NCBI RefSeq assembly: GCF_001650915.1
Contig: NZ_LXYO01000012.1
Coordinates: forward strand, 248,001 to 312,000
Direction of reading: 5' to 3'
Length of the DNA: 64,000 nt
Origin: Marinobacter sp. EhC06
Lineage (GTDB): Bacteria > Pseudomonadota > Gammaproteobacteria > Pseudomonadales > Oleiphilaceae
The notes beneath the pieces are model-generated. The model was given only the letters and a program-made list of their open reading frames with translations, was not told where the DNA came from and made no database searches. Below, in pieces: positions 37,894 through 47,919 of the stretch (positions within the stretch are counted from its first letter, which is position 1; each line of letters opens with the position of its first letter). The position numbers and the translations under genes are program-made.

Positions 37894-38511
37894 ATGACAT
37901 TACTAAGCAAAAGCGATCAGGAAGCCGTTACCGCCGCCATCAATAAGGTGGAACGGGAAACCGACGCCGAACTGGTAACCGTGCTGACGGCCCAATCGGA
38001 TAACTACAGCTATATTCCACTGGTCTGGGCCGGCATTCTGGCGCTGCTGGTGCCGGGTATCGGCAACTATTTCGGGAACTGGTTCGGAGCCGACATGCTC
38101 ATGCTGGTGCAGTGGGGCACGTTCGTCGTGCTCAGCCTGCTGTTCCGGATGCCGGGCATAAACACCCGCCTGATTCCCCGGCAGGTGCGTTACTGGCGGG
38201 CCTCCAACCTCGCCCGGCGGCAATTCCTTGAGCAGAACCTGCACCACACGGAAGGCGGCACCGGCATGCTGATCTTCGTCTCCGAAGCGGAACGCTATGT
38301 AGAGATTCTGGTGGATCAGGGCATTGCCGATGTGCTGGACAACTCGGTATGGGAGAGTATTGTCGCGGACTTCACCGAAAAAGTTCGCCAGGGACAGACC
38401 CGGCAGGGGTTTCTTGACTGCATTGCCGCCTGTGGCAAACTGCTCAAAGAACACGTGCCCTCCACCCACGAGCGCAATGAACTACCCAACCATCTCGTGA
38501 TTCTGCCCTGA
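37894..38511 (+). CDS. TPM-domain membrane protein
   Basis: A 205-residue TPM-family protein. The domain is split around two transmembrane helices (about 45-90, PLVWAGILALLVPGIG and VQWGTFVVLSLLF), with the C-terminal part TGMLIFVSEAERYVEILVDQ. The layout matches the partner protein commonly encoded after LemA and a glycine-tailed TPM protein. Third gene of the lemA unit. Confidence 0.83.
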   Translation: MTLLSKSDQEAVTAAINKVERETDAELVTVLTAQSDNYSYIPLVWAGILALLVPGIGNYFGNWFGADMLMLVQWGTFVVLSLLFRMPGINTRLIPRQVRYWRASNLARRQFLEQNLHHTEGGTGMLIFVSEAERYVEILVDQGIADVLDNSVWESIVADFTEKVRQGQTRQGFLDCIAACGKLLKEHVPSTHERNELPNHLVILP

Positions 38512-38531
38512 CGGAAAAGGGAGTCAACGCT

Positions 38532-40517
38532 ATGGAGCGCCAAGACCCGGATCCTGCGCTCAAGCCGGCATTGATGCAGTTCGATATGGCGCTGGCCGAG
38601 TTTGCCCGGGCCCGGAAATCGGACCCAAAGGCCTCCAGCCTCAGCCTTCTGGAGCGCGCAAGGATGCTGATGACCCTGTCGGGTGGCTTCGACGCCCTCT
38701 ACCGTAGGGTCCGTTCGATGGAATCCGCTGGTATTTTCGGCACCAGCGACTGGGCCCAACCGGCCATCCTGCAACCGGCGCTTGCCAAGCACTCCCTGAG
38801 AGAGGCCGGTGCTGTCACCACCATTGTGGAAGCGATCAGCGAGCTGCGCATGTTGGCCGTGACCCGGGGTGATTATTTCCATCCGGGCATTTCCGCCGAG
38901 CAGGCTCGCCATTTTCTCACCCAGGTAATGGCGCTGAACCTGGACCTGCTGTCTGGCCAGCTAACAGAAGCCGACCGGGAACGACCGAAGCAGCTCGGAA
39001 CCATTGTTCAGGACCTTTACCGATATTTGATTTCCCACCTGGGATACGAAAGCCTGCTGGACAGCCTGGTGGCAGAGGTTTGGCGCTTGCTAGACCAGGG
39101 CCCAGTCCAGGTGGACAGCATCTGCGAGATGATCGGTCAGATCGCCAAATGCCTCTATGACCCCAGCATCAAAACCCGACGCAATGCCGACGCCACCCGA
39201 CTGGTGAAGGCGCTCTTTGCCCCCACACCTGCCAGCGCAGAGGATCCTGGCCTTGCCGTTTACGAGCAGCGTCTGAAAGACATGGACGATGTGGCACTCT
39301 CCTCCGAAGCCACCTACTTTGCCCGCAGCATGTTCGATACCGGCCTGGCCTCCCCCTACCATGCGGTGATGCTAAGGTTCCTGCGCGCGACTGGTCAGGA
39401 TGATCTGATACCCAACACACTGGGCCTGACCATGACCGGCCTGGACGATCTCTACTGTTACACCGAACTGGTGCATGCCCTGATTGACGAGGCCATCTAT
39501 CCAGAGACCTGCCAGGCGGTGTATGGCCTGACGATGATGCTGGAACGGGGGTCACTCTTTACCCCCTCGGTTGCACAGGCCCTGTGGCGTCAGATCAAAC
39601 TTCGCCCCTCTCCAGAAACCGAACAGACCCTCAGAGAGGCATTCGGCGATGCACGCCCGCCGAGGGTGTTCCTGCTTGCCGGGGTTATCAATCTGCTGGG
39701 ACAGCCATTGGGTGTCGGCCAGGGCAACAATCCCACCTGCCAGTCTGCCATTGGCCTTTCAATGTGGGCATCCAACGAGGCAGATTACTTGCTCCAGGTT
39801 CTGGCCTGGGCAGCCCGGGACAACGAGGTGCTGAGCCGCTTCGAAGGCCAGGAAGTTTCTTCCAGAGATCTGGAGCCCGGCCTGGTGAAAGGCACACCGG
39901 TGGACGTGGACCCGGTGTCGCTGGTGCTTATCCCCCACCTGGATCGCATCTACGGGGAAATGTGGCGCCGCTGTGAAAACCGCGATGACGACGCCCACCG
40001 CTGGATCAACCCGGAATTCTACGGCTGGTGGGTCAGCCACGGCTTCCGCGCGGTAACCGATGTGAAAACCGGTGAGGTAAAGGACTATGAAGGCTTTATC
40101 CGGCATTTCTACGCGAGCTACCATCCCTTCTTCAACGGCAACATCCCGGTCATTCACGCCCAGCCAGCAGGCATAGCCGTCACTGACAGCGCCGCGCGCT
40201 TCGTTGGCCGACACGCCATCAACATTCTGCGGGTCGCCCTCAGCCCAAAGAACGAGATGCGGGTTTATTTCTTCAACCCCAACAACGACAGCGGCCAGAA
40301 CTGGGGCCAGGGCATCACCTGCTCAACCCACGGCAATGGCGAAATGCGCGGCGAAGCCTCCCTGCCCGTAGCCGAATTCACCTCCAGGCTGTACGCCTTC
40401 CACTACGACACCCTGGAGCTGGGCGACCTCTCAGCCATACCCGATGAGGAAGTGGCACGGGTGATGGATCTTGGCTACACCAGCTGGGCGGCGCGGACCG
40501 ATACATCCGAGGAGTAA
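38532..40517 (+). CDS. Uncharacterised 661-residue protein
   Basis: I do not recognise the family with confidence. The protein is soluble, without signal peptide or membrane segments. The first 380 residues look helical. The part from about 385 holds the likely conserved core: QGNNPTCQSAIGLSMWASN (Cys about 403), then PFFNGNIPVIHAQPAGI with a His (about 543), then NPNNDSGQNWG. A Cys followed by a His and then Asn/Asp recalls papain- or transglutaminase-like hydrolases, but this is a guess from motif order. It lies 21 bases after the TPM gene and is probably in the lemA operon. Confidence 0.75.
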   Translation: MERQDPDPALKPALMQFDMALAEFARARKSDPKASSLSLLERARMLMTLSGGFDALYRRVRSMESAGIFGTSDWAQPAILQPALAKHSLREAGAVTTIVEAISELRMLAVTRGDYFHPGISAEQARHFLTQVMALNLDLLSGQLTEADRERPKQLGTIVQDLYRYLISHLGYESLLDSLVAEVWRLLDQGPVQVDSICEMIGQIAKCLYDPSIKTRRNADATRLVKALFAPTPASAEDPGLAVYEQRLKDMDDVALSSEATYFARSMFDTGLASPYHAVMLRFLRATGQDDLIPNTLGLTMTGLDDLYCYTELVHALIDEAIYPETCQAVYGLTMMLERGSLFTPSVAQALWRQIKLRPSPETEQTLREAFGDARPPRVFLLAGVINLLGQPLGVGQGNNPTCQSAIGLSMWASNEADYLLQVLAWAARDNEVLSRFEGQEVSSRDLEPGLVKGTPVDVDPVSLVLIPHLDRIYGEMWRRCENRDDDAHRWINPEFYGWWVSHGFRAVTDVKTGEVKDYEGFIRHFYASYHPFFNGNIPVIHAQPAGIAVTDSAARFVGRHAINILRVALSPKNEMRVYFFNPNNDSGQNWGQGITCSTHGNGEMRGEASLPVAEFTSRLYAFHYDTLELGDLSAIPDEEVARVMDLGYTSWAARTDTSEE

Positions 40518-40535
40518 CGCTCCCGGCTATCCGCC

Positions 40536-41807
40536 CTAATAACTCTCGGTCTTGCCAGTAACCGGTGAATAGGGTTCGCCTTCCTCGTCTTGAAGCTGAT
40601 AGTCGTAGGCCGCCTGCAGACCAGTATCTTCTTCCGCCTCTTCTTCCGGTTCATATTCCAGATACCGTGGATAGAACGGAGAGAGCATGGCCACGACGAT
40701 CCCGATGGCGCAGAACATGCCAAAGGCATCAGCGTAACCCACGCCGCCGACCAGCATACCAACCACCGGCGAGCCAGCCGCCTGGCCCAGGGATACCGCT
40801 ATGAATGGCAGCACCGGCCCCATGGACAAACGCCCCGGCAACAGGCGAATGCCAGTCATCAGATACAGCCCGGTCAGACTCATGTAAGCCAGACCAAAAA
40901 CCAGCGCCGAAAACGCCGAAATCAGCAAGTTGTCGGGGCTGGCAGCCAGCAACGCCAGGCTCGCAGCCAGCATCATCAGCATCAGGGCCTGAGTGATCGG
41001 CGGATTGTTGCGATCGGCCAGATCGGCCACCACCGCGCCACCCAGACCTGCAATACCAACGCCCAACCACAGCCAACCGGTGGCGTCAGATGGCATGGAC
41101 CCGAGGTTAACCACCAGGTCGGGCGCGAAGATCCAATAAGCGGCAGAGACAAAGCCCATCATGAAAGCGAACAGCGAGAGCCTGAGCAGGCGCCACCACT
41201 GGTCGGCGCTGATTGGCTGCACCGGCGCCGCATTGGCGGGGACAACACGGGAAACAGACGGAATAAAGAACCAGGTGGCAACGACACCGATAACCGCCAG
41301 CACCGCAAAGGAAGCGTAGGCGTAGCGCCAGGCACCGGCCAGGAACAGTATGGTCGGCACCGCGATCATGACACCAACACTCGTGCCTGCATTCATTACC
41401 GAGCTGACCCGGCCGTGGAGAGAGCGTCGAACCAGCGCCTGCATGGCCGCTGTAAGCGCCGGCATCATCAGGCCCGTACAGATGCCACAGAGAACCACAC
41501 CAACTCCAAGGGAAACAGCTCCCACCGCCTGACTGATCAGCGCCAGGCCAACAACACCAAAAATACCGGAGGCCATGGCGGTATTGCGGGCGCCGAGCCG
41601 GTTTGCCGAGAGCGGCGCAACCATGGTTGCGAATACGAAACTGATCAGTGGAAGCGCACCGATCACACCAATCACATCCGGCGCCAGCCCCAGTTCTTCC
41701 CGGATAGGAGGAACGAACAAACCGAACGCAAAGCGCGCAAGCCCGTAACTGATCGCGATCAGTGCTGCGCCCAGGAGTGCAAATGACGTGCTCGAAGGAA
41801 ACTTCAT
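40536..41807 (-). CDS. MFS transporter (YbfB/YjiJ-like)
   Basis: A 423-residue major facilitator with twelve predicted hydrophobic helices. The N-terminus (FALLGAALIAISYGLARFAFGLFVPPI, in parts) and RRSLHGRVSSVMNAGTSVG resemble the YbfB/YjiJ group. The acidic tail (EYEPEEEAEEDTG) is cytoplasmic. Substrate unknown. It is on the same strand as the osmoprotectant system but separated by 87 bases, so it may have its own promoter. Confidence 0.83.
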   Translation of the reverse strand: MKFPSSTSFALLGAALIAISYGLARFAFGLFVPPIREELGLAPDVIGVIGALPLISFVFATMVAPLSANRLGARNTAMASGIFGVVGLALISQAVGAVSLGVGVVLCGICTGLMMPALTAAMQALVRRSLHGRVSSVMNAGTSVGVMIAVPTILFLAGAWRYAYASFAVLAVIGVVATWFFIPSVSRVVPANAAPVQPISADQWWRLLRLSLFAFMMGFVSAAYWIFAPDLVVNLGSMPSDATGWLWLGVGIAGLGGAVVADLADRNNPPITQALMLMMLAASLALLAASPDNLLISAFSALVFGLAYMSLTGLYLMTGIRLLPGRLSMGPVLPFIAVSLGQAAGSPVVGMLVGGVGYADAFGMFCAIGIVVAMLSPFYPRYLEYEPEEEAEEDTGLQAAYDYQLQDEEGEPYSPVTGKTESY

Positions 41808-41894
41808 TCCGATGTGCTCCTTGCGCTGTGCATGCCTCTCAGCCTAAACATCAAAGCAAGGTATTTAAAGCACCGGGCAGCCGCGGCGCGGCTT

Positions 41895-42638
41895 TCAGCC
41901 TGCGGTCTGGGGCAGAAACCGACGGTCCCAGACCCGCTCAGCGGCTTCAAACAGGCTATCCACCGTGAGCGCCAAAAGGCCAATCAGAATCGCACCCTGC
42001 AACACATAGGCCGTGTTGCCATTTACCAGCCCCGCAATCACCGGATCACCGAGGGTTCGGGCACCGATTGTTGAGCCAATGGCAGCGGTGGCAATATTGA
42101 TCGTAACCGAGGTCCGGATGCCGGCCAGGATCACCCTACCCGCCAGCGGCAACTCCACCTGCAGCAACACCTGAAAAGACGACATGCCCATACCCAGCGC
42201 AGCCTGCCGGACGGTGGCATCCACTCCTTCAAGGCCCGCCAGTGTGTTGCGAAGAATGGGCAGCAAGCCATACAGAATCAACGCCACCAGAATCGGTGCC
42301 TCACCAAAACCAAGAACCGGCACCGCCAGGGCCAGAACCGCCACCGGCGGAAAGGTCTGGCCAATGGACGCGATCTGGCTTACCAGCGGCAGAAAGTCCC
42401 GGCCCGAGGGACGGGTTGCGAAGATACCGCCCGCTACCGCAGCGACGGTTCCAACAAGTGCGGAAATCACCACCAGCATCAGATGGTTCTGAAGCAGAAA
42501 CAGGAAGCTCTCCCGCTCGTAGATCACGTTCTGTTTATCCGGCTGGACCCACTGGAACAGCGGCTCCAGAACCGGCATGCCGGCGCTCAGGGCACACAGA
42601 AGCGCGGTCAGCAGTACAGGCGGCAACCAGATCCGCAT
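41895..42638 (-). CDS. yehW: Osmoprotectant ABC permease (YehW type)
   Basis: A 247-residue permease with about five helices and the loop GVDATVRQAALGMGMSSFQV typical of glycine betaine/choline permeases. Gene order (binding protein, long permease, ATPase, short permease) and sizes match yehZYXW. Its start overlaps the ATPase stop by one base. Confidence 0.87.
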   Translation of the reverse strand: MRIWLPPVLLTALLCALSAGMPVLEPLFQWVQPDKQNVIYERESFLFLLQNHLMLVVISALVGTVAAVAGGIFATRPSGRDFLPLVSQIASIGQTFPPVAVLALAVPVLGFGEAPILVALILYGLLPILRNTLAGLEGVDATVRQAALGMGMSSFQVLLQVELPLAGRVILAGIRTSVTINIATAAIGSTIGARTLGDPVIAGLVNGNTAYVLQGAILIGLLALTVDSLFEAAERVWDRRFLPQTAG

Positions 42639-43585
42639 CAGGCACCTTCCCGGATAATGCGTTCGCGGGTGATGGTTCCGGTTTCCTCGCCATCGGCATT
42701 GAACACTGGCACCTGATTCCAGTTCTGCCAGAGCATAATCGAGAGGGCCACTCTCAGGCTGTCGGCTTCCTTGAGGCCGTCGGCGCCGGGCTCAGGCTGC
42801 CTGGGCTGCGGGTAGCTCTGCATCAGGTCTCGTACAGTGCGCAGGCTCATCAGCTTCAGGCCCCGGTCCTGCTTGCCCACCAGATTCTCCACAAAATCGG
42901 AGGCCGGCCGTCGGAGAATGTTCTCCGGCGTGTCGTGCTGGATGATGCGGCCCCGGTCCATCACGGCAATGCGGGTCGCCAGCCTCAGGGCTTCGTCGAT
43001 ATCGTGGGTCACAAACACGGTGGTTTTCCGCAGCTGGCTCTGGATGCGCAACATTTCAAGCTGCAGGTTTTCCCGGGTGATAGCGTCCAGTGCGCCGAAG
43101 GGTTCGTCCATCAGCAGAATATTGGGGTTGGCCGCCAGCGCCCGGGCAACGCCCACCCGCTGGGCCTGGCCGCCTGACAGTTGCTGAGGATACTTATTGG
43201 CGTGGGTGGCCGGGTCGAGATCCAGCAGTGTCAGCAGCTCATGCACGCGCTCGTCGATCCGCTCGCGGGGCCATTTCAGAAGCTGGGGCACCATGGCGAT
43301 GTTGCGGGCCACCGTCCAGTGCGGAAACAGGCCCGTGCCCTGGATGACATAGCCCATGTTCAACCGCAGCTGCTCCGGGTTCATGGCGGTAACGTCCTTA
43401 CCGTCCACCAGAATCTCGCCCTCGCTGTGGGGCAACAGCTGGTTGATCATCCGCAGGGTGGTGGATTTGCCGCAGCCTGAACTGCCCACCAGCACGCAGA
43501 CTTCTCCGGATTCGACCGTCAGGTTGATCCGGTCCACGGCCACGGCATCGCCGAAGCGGCGGGTTACGTTTTTCAGTTCGATCAT
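42638..43585 (-). CDS. yehX: Osmoprotectant ABC ATPase (YehX/OpuCA type)
   Basis: A 315-residue ATPase: Walker A GSSGCGKST, signature LSGGQAQRVGVARA, Walker [14 protein letters not shown], His switch VTHDIDEALRLA. The C-terminal part after about 240 resembles one CBS module (RTVRDLMQ to NADGEETGTITRERI), as in betaine transporters, where it senses ionic strength or nucleotides. Drives uptake through the two flanking permeases. Confidence 0.9.
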   Translation of the reverse strand: MIELKNVTRRFGDAVAVDRINLTVESGEVCVLVGSSGCGKSTTLRMINQLLPHSEGEILVDGKDVTAMNPEQLRLNMGYVIQGTGLFPHWTVARNIAMVPQLLKWPRERIDERVHELLTLLDLDPATHANKYPQQLSGGQAQRVGVARALAANPNILLMDEPFGALDAITRENLQLEMLRIQSQLRKTTVFVTHDIDEALRLATRIAVMDRGRIIQHDTPENILRRPASDFVENLVGKQDRGLKLMSLRTVRDLMQSYPQPRQPEPGADGLKEADSLRVALSIMLWQNWNQVPVFNADGEETGTITRERIIREGA

Positions 43586-43605
43586 TCGGACATACCCTTT
43601 TCCTG

Positions 43606-44793
43606 TCAGGCCGTCGCCGGTGTCGGCTTGAGAATGGCCGCCAGCATGGTGAGCAACGCATCAGCAAGCAGAGCGAGTGCGATGGTGGGCAACGCACCAA
43701 GCAATACCAGATCCATCGCCGCCTGCCCCAGGCCCTGAAAGATAAAGCTGCCAAAACCGCCGGCGCCGATCAGCGCGGCAACCGCCGTCAGGCCGATGGC
43801 CTGAATCGTGGTGATGCGAACGCCCTCCACCATCACCGGCAGTGCCAGGGGTAGCTTGAGTTTGAAAAACAGCTGCCGCTCGTTCATGCCCATGCCTCGC
43901 CCGGCATCCGCCAGGCTTTCAGGCACTTCGGTAAGGGCGACGAAGGTATTGCGCACCATCGGCAGCAGACTGTAGGCCACCAGCGCCAGCAGCGCCGGCG
44001 CCCAGCCAATGCCACGGATGCCGATGGCCTGAAGCGCCGGGAAAGCAGCCGCCAGCGCGCTGAGCGGTGCGATCAGCAAGCCGAACACCGCCAGGCTGGG
44101 AATGGTCTGGAGAAAACTGACGGCGCCGAGGATAGGCCGGCGCCAGACCACACTGCGAATCATCTTCAGCGCCAGCAGAAAGGCCAGACAGGCGCTGATG
44201 CCGACCGCACCGAAAGCCAGTGCCATGTGAGTCCAGAAGGCCTGCTCAAACTTATCCGGCCGGGCGTTGAACTCCCGAACCAGAGACAGACTCTCCAGGC
44301 CGTCACTCCGCAGGAACCACAGCCAGCTTCCACTGATAACCGCCAGGATCAACAGTTGCAGCCCTCGGCCACTTCCGAGGCGCCCCAGGATTTCGATCAG
44401 CATCAGGGACAACAAAAACAGCAGGCACCAGAAACCGGCTCCGATGGAAGATCGGGCATAGGGGGCGTCTTCCGGCAGATGCCGGCCTGCAAAGACCTCA
44501 AGCAAAAGAGGCAGCAGCGCCAGAGAGAGGCCCACCAGAGCCAGGAGCGGCAGGTACCGGCGGCGCACCGGCAGAAGAGACAACACAACGCAGCCCGCCA
44601 GAATCAGTGAGACCAGCCCAGCCCCTGCTCCGCCTACCGCCGACCAAAGACCATGCCCGGTACCCGGAACGATCCGGTTGGGTTGAATGACGCCCAGTTC
44701 CAGAAGCCAGACCAGTGCCAGGGCCAGCAACCCCAGCACGGGCAGGACACGGTTCGGCATGGAGTTCGGGGAAACGGAGCTGAAAATCGACAA
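43606..44793 (-). CDS. yehY: Osmoprotectant ABC permease, long (YehY type)
   Basis: A 395-residue permease. The C-terminal half is the conserved ABC permease domain (VPESLADAGRGMGMNERQLF). The N-terminal half adds about five extra helices with no known transport role, the hallmark of YehY compared with YehW. It follows the binding-protein gene by 3 bases. Confidence 0.88.
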   Translation of the reverse strand: MSIFSSVSPNSMPNRVLPVLGLLALALVWLLELGVIQPNRIVPGTGHGLWSAVGGAGAGLVSLILAGCVVLSLLPVRRRYLPLLALVGLSLALLPLLLEVFAGRHLPEDAPYARSSIGAGFWCLLFLLSLMLIEILGRLGSGRGLQLLILAVISGSWLWFLRSDGLESLSLVREFNARPDKFEQAFWTHMALAFGAVGISACLAFLLALKMIRSVVWRRPILGAVSFLQTIPSLAVFGLLIAPLSALAAAFPALQAIGIRGIGWAPALLALVAYSLLPMVRNTFVALTEVPESLADAGRGMGMNERQLFFKLKLPLALPVMVEGVRITTIQAIGLTAVAALIGAGGFGSFIFQGLGQAAMDLVLLGALPTIALALLADALLTMLAAILKPTPATA

Positions 44794-44796
44794 ACC

Positions 44797-45720
44797 TCAG
44801 TCCTGGGCCAGGGAATCCAGGTAATCCCGGGCAACGGTATCCGCCGGCACACCGTTCACGGCTACCTGGCCATTCAGGCGCTGCAGCGTTTCGAGATCCA
44901 GCGACTCGAAGATGGGGGTCAACACCTCCCGGATCTTCGGATAGGTTTCCAGCACCTCGCCACGCACGATGGGTGCAGGCTGATAGACCGGCTGAACGCC
45001 GGCGGTATCTTCCATTACCTTCAGATCCAGGGCATCCAGGCCGCCATCGGTGCCATAGGTCATCGCCCCGTTCACATCGTTGTTGTTCAACGCCGCCGCG
45101 CGGAGGGTGGCCGCCGTGTTGCCACCGGAAAGAATCAACAGCTGGTCGGACTCAAGCTCGAAGCCATAGGCCTCCTGGAAGGCTGGCAGGGCACTGGCGG
45201 ATTCCACAAACTCGGCGCTGGCCGCAAACTTGAAGGCACCGCCTTCATTGATATAGCGGGCCAGGTCCTCAAGCGTGGCCAGGTTGTTGTCACGCGCCAG
45301 ATCCCCCCGCACGCTCATGGCCCAGGTGTTGTTGGCCTCTGCCGGTTGCAGCCAGACAATGTTGTGCGCCTCTTTATCCAGGCGAGCAGCTTCCTGGTAA
45401 GCCTTGTCGGCATCCTTCCAGATATCCCGGTCGGCCTGGTCGTGGAAAAACGCGGCATTGCCGGTGTATTCCGGATAGATATCGATTTCTCCTGCCTTTA
45501 TGGCATTGCGGACAATGCTGGTGCCACCAAGCTGGAGCCGGTTCTCAACTGGAATGCCGGCCTCTTCCAGGGACTGCAACACCATCTGCCCCAGCACCGA
45601 GCCTTCGGTATCAATTTTCGACGACACCACCACCGGATCAGCAGCCAATACCGATCCGGACATTGCCAACGCTATCAATGCCGCTGTGCGGCGAAAAAGG
45701 GATTTGGGAGTCACGGCCAT
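44797..45720 (-). CDS. osmF: Osmoprotectant substrate-binding protein (YehZ/OsmF type)
   Basis: A 307-residue periplasmic protein: signal peptide ending ALAMSGSVLA, then the OpuAC-like fold starting DPVVVSSKIDTEGSVLGQM with later EIDIYPEYTGNAAFF, a motif of the betaine/choline group. Family members bind glycine betaine or similar quaternary amines, often with low affinity. First gene of the four-gene operon, with AGAGGA upstream of the ATG. Confidence 0.88.
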   Translation of the reverse strand: MAVTPKSLFRRTAALIALAMSGSVLAADPVVVSSKIDTEGSVLGQMVLQSLEEAGIPVENRLQLGGTSIVRNAIKAGEIDIYPEYTGNAAFFHDQADRDIWKDADKAYQEAARLDKEAHNIVWLQPAEANNTWAMSVRGDLARDNNLATLEDLARYINEGGAFKFAASAEFVESASALPAFQEAYGFELESDQLLILSGGNTAATLRAAALNNNDVNGAMTYGTDGGLDALDLKVMEDTAGVQPVYQPAPIVRGEVLETYPKIREVLTPIFESLDLETLQRLNGQVAVNGVPADTVARDYLDSLAQD

Positions 45721-45908
45721 TCCTCTGGGTTTTTAGTTACCTATATCAGTCTAGAGGGCCCATCTACGAAGGCAAACGCGAATTGGTCTTGCCCCCGCAG
45801 GGCCACCTCGCCCAATTCAAAACATGTACATGGAGATATCAGGTTTGAATTTCAAAAACCCGCTGGGTTACGCTGGCTATAAAACGAGCAGCATGGTAGT
45901 TGAACGCT

Positions 45909-46985
45909 ATGGCACAGCCCCTGGAAACACCCCGCGAACCAACCTCCACCGTAGCGCCCCTGAACCCGGAGAATGTGGCCCTGCTCGAACAGGAAGGCTT
46001 GGCGCTCAAGCCGCTGGATCCTATTGGCGTTGAAATCTACGGCGCAGACGTGCGCAACCAGCTGCCAGAGCCGGCTATCAAGGCGCTGGAAGAGGAAATG
46101 GCAAATCGCGGGTTCATTGTTTTCAAGCACCAGGCGGGCCTCTCGCCCGAAGAACTGATTGATGCCTGCAAATGGTGGGGCGGCCGTGAGATCCACTCCA
46201 CCCACGGTGTTCATCCCGCAACGCCTGGCCGTAATCGGCACATCTTCCGCTGCTCCAACGATGGCCGCCAGGGGATTCTCGGCGTCGGCCCGCAGTGGCA
46301 CAACGATGGCAGTTTCGAAGCTGCCACCTTCTCCCACAGCGCCTACTACATGGCCCGCGCACCAGAGAACGGCGGTGGTACCCACTTCGCACACCAGGGC
46401 GCCGCGTTTGATTCACTACCGCCGGAAAAACAGGATCTCTGGGAACGGCTGGTGTCGGTGAATTCCGCCTCCAGCGTGACCCACCCCGTGGTTCATACCC
46501 ATCCGATTTCCGGCCGCAAAAGTGTGTGGCTGCACCTGGGCATGACCGGTGCCGTAATCGAACGCCTGCCGGACGACGGGCTGACTGTCGACCAGCTGAA
46601 GACCCTGCCCGCCCCCGCCGACAGCTTCCGGTTGCTCAACGAAGCCGCCATGAAAGAGCTGTTCAACGATTACAACGACCTGCTGAACGATTCCTTCCGG
46701 GATGGCTACGGCATTCGCTACGAATACGACACCGGCGATCTGCTGTTTATCGATAACTGGGCTGTAGCCCATCGTGCCTCACCGGAGGCGCACCTACCGG
46801 CAGAGCAGCAGGGCCTGCGCATCATGGACCGGGTAACCATCAAGGCCCCGCGGAACCTGGCACCCCACTTTGGCCTGCCGCAATACATCAACATGGCCGG
46901 CCCTCACCCGTTCAACAAAGATGGCGTATGGCAAGCCGGCGGCGTGGGCTTTCGCTGGAAAGACGACATTCGCATGCAGAACTAG
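45909..46985 (+). CDS. TauD/TfdA-family Fe(II)/2-oxoglutarate dioxygenase
   Basis: A 358-residue oxygenase. The iron ligands are His and Asp in QWHNDGSF (about residue 134) and a distal His in NWAVAHRASPEAHL (about 289), followed by an Arg in RIMDRVTIK region for 2-oxoglutarate. A TTG start three codons upstream (45900) is possible; neither start has a strong ribosome site. It is divergent from the osmoprotectant importer, hinting at oxidation of an imported quaternary amine or sulfonate. The substrate cannot be named. Confidence 0.83.
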   Translation: MAQPLETPREPTSTVAPLNPENVALLEQEGLALKPLDPIGVEIYGADVRNQLPEPAIKALEEEMANRGFIVFKHQAGLSPEELIDACKWWGGREIHSTHGVHPATPGRNRHIFRCSNDGRQGILGVGPQWHNDGSFEAATFSHSAYYMARAPENGGGTHFAHQGAAFDSLPPEKQDLWERLVSVNSASSVTHPVVHTHPISGRKSVWLHLGMTGAVIERLPDDGLTVDQLKTLPAPADSFRLLNEAAMKELFNDYNDLLNDSFRDGYGIRYEYDTGDLLFIDNWAVAHRASPEAHLPAEQQGLRIMDRVTIKAPRNLAPHFGLPQYINMAGPHPFNKDGVWQAGGVGFRWKDDIRMQN

Positions 46986-47034
46986 GCGGGGCGGTTTAAG
47001 ATAACCCTGTTATTGCAATTTGCTGGACTCTGCC

Positions 47035-47841
47035 ATGAAAGCGCGTGTGCAGTCTTACCTCGCACTGATCCCTCTCTGCCTATTCCTGGCTGCGTCCCTG
47101 CCTGCGGTTGCCGAAACTGTCCTGCATGTTGCCTATGAGGATAAAACCCAGTTCCCCTACTACATGGGTGACACCGAAAAGGTTCTGGAGAATCCCGGCG
47201 CAGCCGTGGAGCTGGTCAGGTTGGTAGAGGAACGGATACCGGGGTTGCGGATCAAGTTCAGCCGATACCCCTGGAAACGATGCCTGGCCATGCTCGAAAC
47301 CGGCCAGGTGGATGGTATTTTCAATGCTTCTTACAATGCTGCGCGTACCCGAATTGGCGAATACCCCCGACGGGACGGCCAGGTTGACCCCACCCGACGA
47401 CTGACGACCATCAGCTACCATTTGTACGCCCTGCCAGATACCGATCTCGGCTGGAGCGGCGAGGCCTTCAAGGATACTGACCTGGAGATTGGCGCGCCCC
47501 TGGGTTACTCCATAGTGAACGATCTGGAACAGTTGGGCGTTTCCGTGATGAAAGTTCGCAGTTCCAGGCAAAGCCTCCAACTGCTGATCGCGGGACGAGT
47601 CCATGCCGTTGCCCTGCAATCCGTCACCGCCGATTTCCTGTTGAGCCGTAACGCCGATCAGCTCCCGGGCATTGTCCGGATTGAACCACCCCTGAAAACC
47701 AAACCTTACTATCTGATGCTCTCGCGGGAGTTCAAAGCGGCAAATCCGGAGCTTGCAGAGCAAATATGGGATGCCATCGGCGAACTCAGAGAAGAAAAGC
47801 TTGAGACCCTGGCACAGCCCTATCTGTCGGAACCGGGTTAA
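47035..47841 (+). CDS. Periplasmic solute-binding protein, family 3-like
   Basis: A 268-residue secreted protein: signal peptide (YLALIPLCLFLAASLPAVAE) followed by a two-lobed PBPb-like fold (DKTQFPYYMGDT, PWKRCLAMLETGQVDGIFNAS, GAPLGYSIVNDLEQLGV). The PWKRC..L..G..DG pattern is typical of orphan binding-protein-like proteins encoded without ABC permeases. None are adjacent, so a sensing or accessory role is as likely as transport. Confidence 0.78.
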   Translation: MKARVQSYLALIPLCLFLAASLPAVAETVLHVAYEDKTQFPYYMGDTEKVLENPGAAVELVRLVEERIPGLRIKFSRYPWKRCLAMLETGQVDGIFNASYNAARTRIGEYPRRDGQVDPTRRLTTISYHLYALPDTDLGWSGEAFKDTDLEIGAPLGYSIVNDLEQLGVSVMKVRSSRQSLQLLIAGRVHAVALQSVTADFLLSRNADQLPGIVRIEPPLKTKPYYLMLSREFKAANPELAEQIWDAIGELREEKLETLAQPYLSEPG

Positions 47842-47919
47842 TCATATTTTCGAACGCTGGTTGAGCAGATTGATATGCCACCCCTCAGGGCCGAAGCCCC
47901 GAGGAAGTGGCAGTGGATT

